NCBI GenBank assembly: GCA_018896395.1
Contig: JAHIMN010000101.1
Span: 1-10,442, forward strand
Origin: Verrucomicrobiota bacterium
GTDB taxonomy: Bacteria > Verrucomicrobiota > Kiritimatiellia > JAAZAB01
Length of the DNA: 10,442 nucleotides
Direction: 5' to 3'
Shown: positions 1 to 4,734 of the stretch, in pieces
How positions within the stretch are numbered: position 1 is the first letter of the stretch
Layout of the letters: every line of letters begins with the position of its first letter
Program-made: the position numbers and the translations under genes
Notes under the pieces: generated by a model
Told to the model about the DNA's origin: nothing
Database searches by the model: none
What the model saw: the letters and a program-made list of their open reading frames with translations, nothing else

Positions 1-140
1 CGGCAAAACATTCTGTTCCGTGTCGCGTCCTGGGCAGTGTCGGTGGACAAAGATTTACCGTTCAATACAAAGAAAAGACAATAATCGATCTTCTTCTGGC
101 AAAATTGAGTGATACATGGAGAAATGCCATCCCTTCGCGA

Positions 141-177
141 TTAAAAAACACTCTTGCGTGACCCAGTCACGAAGAGT
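141..177 (-). terminator. Rho-independent terminator on the minus strand
   Basis: Read on the minus strand, ACTCTTCGTGAC pairs with GTCACGCAAGAGT (12 base pairs, one bulged C) around a 3-nt loop and is followed at once by GTTTTTTAA. This is the classic stem plus T-run. The + strand has no T-run after the stem, so termination should act on leftward transcripts. TCGCGA at 135-140 and 177-182 could extend the pairing. It implies a leftward transcript starting somewhere in 180-430, for which only the mini-ORF is visible. Confidence 0.55.
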
Positions 178-236
178 CGCGAATTGTCGGCATCATGCAC
201 CCCGCGTTTTAAGCCGATTTCAATGCGATAGGCCAT
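141..236 (-). pseudogene. 31-codon mini-ORF with PurS/PurL-like N-terminus, possible gene remnant
   Basis: An ATG at 236 opens a 31-codon frame that stops with TAA at 141-143. The first 16 residues (MAYRIEIGLKRGVHDA) resemble the first strand and 'LKxGVxD' turn of the PurS fold, which is found as PurS or as the N-terminal part of phosphoribosylformylglycinamidine synthase. The similarity then stops and the frame runs straight through a terminator-like hairpin, so at most a 5' scrap of a purine gene would be left. The start follows a short 7-nt repeat array and has no convincing ribosome binding site. The recognition is by eye from a very short peptide, so it could be chance. No function is claimed. 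Confidence 0.25.
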
Positions 237-271
237 GGAGATGATGGTCGATGGTTTATGGTAAATGGCCC
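237..271. repeat. Short 7-nt repeat array (ATGGNNN)
   Basis: Four consecutive heptamers of form ATGGNNN (ATGGTCG, ATGGTTT, ATGGTAA, ATGGCCC) run from 244 to 271, with GGAGATG in phase before them. The array touches the minus-strand mini-ORF start. It shares 7-nt periodicity, but not sequence, with the arrays at 1580, 3263 and 3897. Confidence 0.6.
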
Positions 272-335
272 GCCTGCAGCGCTATACGCAGCATTGCGGG
301 CAGGTTAATGACTCGAAGGAGTGTAGCCTAACCTG
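268..335. promoter_or_regulatory. Nested hairpins in the prfB leader region
   Basis: GCCCGC at 268-273 is complementary to GCGGGC at 296-301. CAGGTTA at 301-307 is complementary to TAACCTG at 329-335, and inside that loop ACTC (311-314) pairs with GAGT (319-322) around GAAG. An alternative pairing of CCTGC (273-277) with GCAGG (300-304) would exclude the first stem. The structures could belong to either strand. They match no riboswitch or small RNA that I recognise, and no clear promoter could be picked nearby. Confidence 0.3.
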
Positions 336-365
336 ATTTCATGAAAATGGAAGAAAAAAGCGCGC

Positions 366-402
366 GCGCTTGCCGCTTGCTTTGCAAGCGCATTTCCGGC
401 AA
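366..402 (+). promoter_or_regulatory. CTTGCAAG-type hairpin upstream of prfB
   Basis: GCGCTTGC (366-373) can pair with GCAAGCGC (384-391), or CGCTTGC (374-380) can pair with GCAAGCG (384-390) around TTT. TTGCCG (370-375) can close a larger stem with CGGCAA (397-402). CTTGCAAG recurs at 414-421 beside the ribosome binding site. No T-run follows, so this looks like a 5'-leader structure and not a terminator. Its role is unknown. Confidence 0.3.
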
Positions 403-434
403 CATAAGTTTGGCTTGCAAGGAAAGGGTCTCAT

Positions 435-1557
435 ATGCTCGATGATGTAAAAGAGAAGATTGCGCCCCTGGTGGCCCGCCTCGCGGAAATGCGGGGTTAT
501 CTTTGACGTCGCGACCCGTGAAACCGCGCTGGCCGCACTCGAAAACAAAATGGCCGCGCCCGATTTCTGGAACGACCAAAATGCCGCCAAGTTGGTGATT
601 GACCAGGCCAATGCCCAGCGCGCCGTGCTGAATCCGTTCAAGGCCGTCTCCGGCCGGCTGGAAGATGCCCGCATTCTGGTGGAACTGGCCGAGGCGGAAG
701 CCGATCAAGCGCATCGCGCGGATACGCTCGGCGAGATCAACCGGGAACTCGAGCAATTCGAGGCGGCCTTCCGCAAACTGGAAATCGAAGCCCTCTTCAA
801 CGGCAAGCTGGACCGGCATAATGCCTACATTAACTTGCACGCGGGTGCGGGCGGCACGGAGGCCTGCGACTGGGCCGGTATGCTCATGCGCATGTACCGT
901 CGCTATTGCGAACAGCATGGGTTCCAGGTGACTATACTGGATATGCTTGCCGGCGAGGAGGCCGGCGTTAAAAGCGCGACGCTGTTGGTCGAGGGCGAGT
1001 ATGCCTATGGTTATCTCTCGGCGGAACGCGGTGTTCACCGGCTGGTGCGCATTAGTCCATTCGATTCCAATAAGCGGCGGCACACTTCCTTTGCCTCGCT
1101 GGATGTCGTGGCGGAACTGGACGACGATGCGGAAGTGGAAATTACGGAGGACGATTTACGGGTGGATACGTATCGCTCCGGCGGTGCCGGCGGCCAGCAT
1201 GTCAACAAGACCGATTCGGCCATTCGCCTGACGCATCTTGCGACGGGGATCGTTGTATCCTGCCAGTCGGAGCGTTCGCAACATGCCAACCGGACGAAGG
1301 CCATGAAGCTCCTGCGCGCGCGGGTGTACGAATTCATGCAGGACCAGAAGCGGCAGGAGATGGAAAAGTTTTACGGCGAGAAAGGCGAGATTGCCTGGGG
1401 CCGCCAGATTCGCTCCTATGTGCTTCAGCCTTATACCATGGCCAAGGACCACCGCACGGACGTCGAAGTCGGCAATGTCATGGGCGTGCTCGAAGGCGAT
1501 CTGGACAGATTTATTGAAGCCTATTTGAAATATAAGCGGACGATAGAAGCACGTTGA
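435..1557 (+). CDS. prfB: Peptide chain release factor 2 (programmed +1 frameshift)
   Basis: RF2 reads UAA and UGA in the ribosomal A site and triggers peptidyl-tRNA hydrolysis. Translation starts at ATG 435, about 7 nt after a purine-rich AAGGAAAGGG. The zero frame runs 23 codons to RGYL and meets TGA at 504-506. After a +1 slip at CTT it continues with GAC at 505, giving 373 residues (E. coli: 365). The stop-codon recognition tripeptide SPF is at residues 207-209, and the catalytic GGQ is at 252-254 in GGAGGQHVNKTDSAIR. The N-terminal RF2 signature PDFW is present. The family uses the in-frame TGA as a feedback sensor: scarce RF2 favours the shift and raises RF2. It is the first gene of the operon, followed by yicC after 166 bp. 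Confidence 0.97.
491..507 (+). promoter_or_regulatory. prfB programmed +1 ribosomal frameshift site
   Basis: The site reads GCGGGGTTATCTTTGAC. In zero frame this is CGG GGT TAT CTT TGA, encoding R-G-Y-L-stop, and the shifted frame resumes with GAC. The slippery CTT followed by TGA C is identical to the known bacterial prfB site. The upstream Shine-Dalgarno-like stimulator is CGGGGT where E. coli has AGGGGG, so its pairing with 16S rRNA looks weaker. The downstream frame encodes complete RF2, so the TGA is not a sequencing error. Confidence 0.95.
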
Positions 1558-1579
1558 GCGTAGCGCGTGGGGGTAGATC

Positions 1580-1726
1580 GGAAAGCGGACGACGGACGCC
1601 GGACACCAGACGCCGGACGGCAGACATCGGAAAACGGAATAAGCAAACGCCCAACGTCGAATGGAAGAGCGCAGGACGGAGATCAGATAACGAAGAACGA
1701 GGAACGAAGAACCAAGAACGAAAATG
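1580..1726. repeat. Array of 21 degenerate heptamers between prfB and yicC
   Basis: The intergenic region divides without gaps into 21 consecutive 7-mers. The first block follows GGACGCC (GGACGAC, GGACGCC, GGACACC, AGACGCC, GGACGGC), a middle block is of CCCAACG type, and the last block follows GAAGAAC (GAAGAAC, GAGGAAC, GAAGAAC, CAAGAAC). An A at position 3 and a C at position 7 are the most constant bases. The last unit contains the yicC ATG. Apart from about 22 nt after the prfB stop, this array is the whole gap. No conventional ribosome binding site or promoter could be separated from it. Confidence 0.85.
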
Positions 1727-2644
1727 AGCATCCGAAGCATGACCGGGCACGGGCGGGCCGAGTTGGCCGCCGGCGGCGTCAAGGTCGCCGTCGAATTGCG
1801 CGCGGTCAATCATCGCCAGTTTGAAGCGCGCCTGGATCTTCCCCCGGCGCTGACGGCGATCGAGGCCGACGTGCGCGCGCGCCTGCACGAGCGGATTGCC
1901 CGCGGGTATGTGACCTGCCGGGTGCAACTGGATGTGTCCGCCCGAACCCGGCGGGCGGACTTCCGTGTGGATTCCGATTTGGCCACAGCGTTCGTGGGGC
2001 GCTTGCGCCAGGCGGGCCAGAAGCTGGGGTTAAAAGATGATTTAACCGTCAGTGCCCTCCTCAGCATGCCCGGTCTTGTGACCAGCACCGACGTGCCGGC
2101 AAAGCTGGATAAGATCGGTCCGCAGGCCATCAAGTGCCTGGACCAGGCGCTGAAATCATTCCTGGCGATGCGCGCCGTTGAGGGGCGGGAACTGGGGCAG
2201 GATATCCAGGCGCGCCTGCGGGTCCTTGGCGGCAGCGTGGATAAGATTGCCGGCCGCGCGCCGGAAGTGGCCGAAACCTACCGCCAGGCTCTGCTGGCGC
2301 GTCTGCAGAAGGCGGGTGTGCCGTTAAATCAGGGCGATGACCGGCTGATCCGGGAGGTTGCGCTCTTCGCGGACCGTTCGGACATTACCGAGGAAGTGAC
2401 CCGCCTGCGCAGTCATCTCAAGCAGGCTCGCGCGCAGTTGGTCTCGGCCACACCGGTGGCGTCGGCCACACCGGTGGCATCGGCCACGCCGGTGGGAAGG
2501 ACCCTGGATTTTCTTTTGCAGGAAATGTTCCGGGAAATCAATACGATCGGCTCCAAGGCCAACGATGCGGACATAAGCCGTATGGTGGTAAAAGCCAAGG
2601 CCGAGTTGGAGCGTATCCGCGAACAGGTTCAAAACGTGGAATGA
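1724..2644 (+). CDS. yicC: YicC/YloC family endoribonuclease
   Basis: YicC proteins are conserved bacterial endoribonucleases, shown for E. coli YicC. The protein has 306 residues (family about 290). It opens with the family signature IRSMTGHGR (residues 3-11) and VELRAVNHRQFEARLDLP (about 23-40). It ends in the conserved DUF1732 block VGRTLDFLLQEMFREINT, IGSKANDADIS and a helix. Between the ITEEVTRLRSHLKQ helix and VGRTLDF lies an unusual SATPVA repeat (residues 241-258), replacing what is normally a short linker. ATG 1724 is chosen because the family starts a few residues before IRSMT. It lies inside a heptamer array with no textbook Shine-Dalgarno; a GAGG sits 21 nt upstream. Its stop overlaps the gmk start (ATGA), so the two are translationally coupled. 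Confidence 0.93.
   Translation: MSIRSMTGHGRAELAAGGVKVAVELRAVNHRQFEARLDLPPALTAIEADVRARLHERIARGYVTCRVQLDVSARTRRADFRVDSDLATAFVGRLRQAGQKLGLKDDLTVSALLSMPGLVTSTDVPAKLDKIGPQAIKCLDQALKSFLAMRAVEGRELGQDIQARLRVLGGSVDKIAGRAPEVAETYRQALLARLQKAGVPLNQGDDRLIREVALFADRSDITEEVTRLRSHLKQARAQLVSATPVASATPVASATPVGRTLDFLLQEMFREINTIGSKANDADISRMVVKAKAELERIREQVQNVE
2444..2497 (+). repeat. Three 18-bp in-frame tandem repeats in yicC
   Basis: Three head-to-tail copies of TCGGCCACACCGGTGGCG begin at 2444, 2462 and 2480. They encode SATPVA, SATPVA and SATPVG. The second copy differs from the first at its last base; the third differs at two or three bases. The unit length is a multiple of three, so copy number can change without breaking the frame. 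Confidence 0.92.
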
Positions 2645-3306
2645 ATGCACCCGTCCAGCGTCCGTTATTGCTGGTTGTTTCCGCTCCCTCGGGCGCGGGG
2701 AAGACGACGCTGGGCGCGCGGTTGCTGGAGGCGTTTCCTGCCATGGTCCGTTCCGTTTCCTGCACCACGCGCGCGCCGCGGCCGGACGAAGTAAACGGCC
2801 GGGATTATGTTTTTTTAGATGCCGTGGAATTCCAGCAGCGGATTGCCGCGGGCACTTTCCTGGAGTATGCCCAGGTGCATGGCGCAAGCTACGGCACGCC
2901 CCGCGAACCGGTCGAGCAAGCCCTGCGGGCGGGACGCGACGTGCTGTTGATTATTGATGTGCAGGGCGCCGAGCGCATCCGGCAGTTGCTGGCGCCCTCC
3001 GCCGCCGGCGAATCCGCCGCCGGCGAATCCGCCGCCGGCGACTTGCGGCGCGCGTTTGTGGATGTTTTCATTATGCCGCCGGATAGCGAATCCCTTCGCC
3101 GGCGGCTGGTGGCGCGGGGCCAGGACGACGCGGCCGAGATCGAGCGGCGTCTTAAAAATGCCGGGGGCGAAATGGCGGGCGCTTCGCGTTATCAGTATCG
3201 GATTGTCAACGATCGCCTGGAGGACGCGGTGGCGCGCCTGCGGGCCATTGTGTTGAAAGAGAAGCAAACATCCAACGCTCAACGCCGAACGCCCAACGTC
3301 CAATGA
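2641..3306 (+). CDS. gmk: Guanylate kinase
   Basis: Gmk phosphorylates GMP to GDP with ATP in the cytoplasm, an essential step of guanine nucleotide supply. The 221-residue protein has a P-loop APSGAGKTT (15-23), the GMP-binding segment SVSCTTRAPRPDEVNGRDY (38-56), FLEYAQVHGASYGT (73-86), IIDVQGA (104-110), and the lid and C-terminal signatures RRLKNAGGEM and YRIVND. Two parts are unusual. A 15-residue SAAGE repeat (120-134) is inserted between the DVQG helix and VDVFIMPPDS, where most family members have a short turn. The last 14 or so residues (about 208-221) are encoded by heptamer repeats and are probably a non-conserved tail. The ATG overlaps the yicC stop. coaC follows after 36 bp. Confidence 0.96.
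   Translation: MNAPVQRPLLLVVSAPSGAGKTTLGARLLEAFPAMVRSVSCTTRAPRPDEVNGRDYVFLDAVEFQQRIAAGTFLEYAQVHGASYGTPREPVEQALRAGRDVLLIIDVQGAERIRQLLAPSAAGESAAGESAAGDLRRAFVDVFIMPPDSESLRRRLVARGQDDAAEIERRLKNAGGEMAGASRYQYRIVNDRLEDAVARLRAIVLKEKQTSNAQRRTPNVQ
2998..3042 (+). repeat. Three 15-bp in-frame tandem repeats in gmk
   Basis: Three copies of TCCGCCGCCGGCGAA start at 2998, 3013 and 3028, identical except for the last base of the third copy. They encode SAAGE, SAAGE and SAAGD in a region between conserved motifs of guanylate kinase. Near-identity at the DNA level indicates recent slippage or unequal exchange. Confidence 0.92.
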
Positions 3307-3311
3307 AATAC
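3263..3311. repeat. Heptamer array covering the gmk 3' end
   Basis: Seven 7-mers in perfect phase: AGCAAAC, ATCCAAC, GCTCAAC, GCCGAAC, GCCCAAC, GTCCAAT, GAAATAC. Most end in AAC. The gmk reading frame continues into them and its TGA at 3304-3306 falls within the array. They resemble the middle block of the prfB-yicC array (GCAAACG, CCCAACG). Confidence 0.85.
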
Positions 3312-3342
3312 GGATAGGACAGATGGTAAAGCGAGGTGAATT

Positions 3343-3888
3343 ATGGCTGATAACAAACATATTGTTTTGGGAGTGACCGGGTCAATTGCCGCCTACAAGG
3401 CTGCCGAGCTGGTTCGCCTGATGATTAAAAAAAACCGGGAGGTGTCGGTCGTCATGACCCAGGCGGCCACCCGGTTTGTCGGGGAACTGACCTTCCGCAC
3501 CCTGACCCGCCGCCCCGTGGTTCTTGACATGTTCCAGGAGACGGAAACCTGGCGGCCGACGCATATCTCATTGGCCGACTGGGCCGATGTGCTTGTGATT
3601 GCGCCCTGCACGGCCAACGTGATGGCCAAACTGGCGCACGGCCTGGCCGATGATGCCCTGACGGCTACGGCCTTAGCCTGCGCGGCACCGCTGGTGGTGG
3701 CGCCGGCCATGAATGAAAAAATGTGGATTCATCCGGCGACTCAGGAAAATGTGCGCATCTTGAAAGCGCGCGGCGCGGTGATCGTGGATGTGGAGCAGGG
3801 CGAGCTGGCCTGCGGCTACGAGGGCCGGGGCCGGCTGGCATCCCTGGAGACGATCCTGAAAGCCGTTGAGCGGCGCCTGAAGTCATAA
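3343..3888 (+). CDS. coaC: Phosphopantothenoylcysteine decarboxylase (CoaC, stand-alone)
   Basis: CoaC decarboxylates 4'-phosphopantothenoylcysteine to 4'-phosphopantetheine in coenzyme A synthesis, using FMN. The 181-residue protein covers exactly the N-terminal half of the usual fused CoaBC (Dfp). It shows the flavin-binding start IVLGVTGSIAAYK (residues 7-19), the catalytic His74 in THISLADWADVLVIAP, PAMNEKMW (121-128, the PxMNxxMW motif) and the substrate-clamp cysteine Cys157 in ELACGYEGRGR. ATG 3343 follows GAGGTG with 4 nt spacing. The gene stops at a TAA where the inter-domain linker would begin. A 116-bp repeat-filled gap then separates it from coaB, which lies in a different frame. 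The reason for the split is inferred, not shown. Confidence 0.94.
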   Translation: MADNKHIVLGVTGSIAAYKAAELVRLMIKKNREVSVVMTQAATRFVGELTFRTLTRRPVVLDMFQETETWRPTHISLADWADVLVIAPCTANVMAKLAHGLADDALTATALACAAPLVVAPAMNEKMWIHPATQENVRILKARGAVIVDVEQGELACGYEGRGRLASLETILKAVERRLKS

Positions 3889-3896
3889 AACCATCC

Positions 3897-4001
3897 ATTG
3901 ATTGCGGATTTTGGATTGCGGATTGCGGATTTTTCATGCCAGAGGCAGATCCGCCTAAGGCGGACAATCAGAAATTAAAAATCCGAAATCAGAAATAATT
4001 G
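3897..4001. repeat. Heptamer array and inverted repeat between coaC and coaB
   Basis: The gap divides into 15 in-phase heptamers. The left side is GCGGATT-like (ATTGATT, GCGGATT, TTGGATT, GCGGATT, GCGGATT) and the right side is the complementary type (ATCAGAA, ATCCGAA, ATCAGAA). GATTGCGGATTTTT at 3921-3934 is the reverse complement of AAAAATCCGAAATC at 3977-3990 with one mismatch. At the centre TCCGCC (3950-3955) pairs with GGCGGA (3959-3964) around TAA. The gap is thus a potential long stem-loop inside the operon. No T-run follows on the + strand. Confidence 0.85.
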
Positions 4002-4004
4002 GCC

Positions 4005-4640
4005 ATGCGCATTCTGATTACAGCCGGACCAACGCGCGAAATGATTGATCCAGTGCGTTTTCTAAGCAACCGGTCCAGCGGCAAGATGGGGTATGCCTTG
4101 GCGCGCGTTGCCGCGCGGCGGGGGCATGTCGTCACGTTGATTTCCGGCCCGGTGGCGCTGCGACCGCCGCCGAAGGTGTCCTTGGTGGCGGTCATGACGG
4201 CAGACGAGATGCTTTCGGCAGTTAAACGCTATCTATCCCGATGCGATGCGCTTATCATGGCCGCCGCCGTGGCCGACTGGCGGCCCCGCCGGGTCAGGGC
4301 GCAAAAAATAAAAAAAACAACGGGACCCAAAGTGTTGCGCCTGGAACCGACAGCGGACATTCTAAAAACCTTGCGGACCAAAAAGGGGCGGCGCGTATTT
4401 ATCGGATTCGCGGCGGAAACGGAACGGATGCTGGTGAGAGCTCGACGCAAGTTGGCGGAAAAGGGGCTGGATCTGATCGTGGCCAATGACGTGAGCCGCC
4501 CTGATGCCGGGTTCGAAGTGGATACCAACCAAGTGACGTTGATGGAGGCTTCCGGCGGAGTGCGCGTCTTGCCCCTCATGACCAAAATGAAGGTGGCGGC
4601 GCGAATCCTGGACTGGCTGGAGGCATCCGAACGCCGTTGA
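4005..4640 (+). CDS. coaB: Phosphopantothenate-cysteine ligase (CoaB, stand-alone)
   Basis: CoaB activates 4'-phosphopantothenate with CTP (most bacteria) and joins it to cysteine, the step before CoaC. The 211-residue protein equals the C-terminal half of fused CoaBC. It has ILITAGPTREMIDPVRFLSN (3-22), SSGKMGYALA (24-33), AAAVADWRP (86-94), the KIKK lysine motif (101-104, matching the region of E. coli Dfp Lys289), FIGFAAET (132-139) and LDLIVANDVS. ATG 4005 is preferred because ILITAGPT is the normal domain start; an in-frame TTG lies at 3999. No strong Shine-Dalgarno is visible, only repeat sequence. The 3' part (residues 88-207) is duplicated at 6753-7112. The next gene converges on it 94 bp downstream. 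Confidence 0.94.
   Translation: MRILITAGPTREMIDPVRFLSNRSSGKMGYALARVAARRGHVVTLISGPVALRPPPKVSLVAVMTADEMLSAVKRYLSRCDALIMAAAVADWRPRRVRAQKIKKTTGPKVLRLEPTADILKTLRTKKGRRVFIGFAAETERMLVRARRKLAEKGLDLIVANDVSRPDAGFEVDTNQVTLMEASGGVRVLPLMTKMKVAARILDWLEASERR
4267..4625 (+). repeat. Direct repeat copy 1 (coaB 3' half)
   Basis: This segment, part of intact coaB, recurs in the same orientation at 6753-7112 at about 93% identity by eye, with a single 1-nt insertion in the second copy. The two copies bracket the C1A peptidase gene. No short terminal inverted repeats or transposase were seen at the ends. Confidence 0.9.
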
Positions 4641-4734
4641 GAAACAAGCATATTCCAACGATGAGCGCCTGAACAGCCAAGTCGATGTTGTCGAAAACTT
4701 TTCCCCGCATGGAATGTCAGGGTTTTAGCCCAGC

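Noticed and set aside
1..84. Open frame on the + strand from the left edge to TAA at 82-84 (27 codons, RQNILFRVASW...)
   Set aside because: It could be the tail of an upstream gene, but 27 residues without any recognisable motif cannot be distinguished from chance.
178..430. Known small RNA (4.5S, 6S, tmRNA) before prfB
   Set aside because: The SRP loop, tmRNA tag frame and tRNA-like ends were looked for and not found.
504..506. In-frame TGA in prfB as a sign of a broken gene
   Set aside because: It is the conserved programmed frameshift stop with CTT TGA C context and intact RF2 downstream.
328..1083. Long minus-strand open frame opposite prfB
   Set aside because: It is antisense to a certain gene, has no family features and arises from the GC-rich codon pattern of prfB.
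1580..1726. CRISPR array
   Set aside because: Units are 7 nt without spacers, so there is no repeat-spacer structure.
3307..3342. rpoZ, which often lies between gmk and coaBC
   Set aside because: The gap is only 36 bp, so no omega subunit gene is present here.
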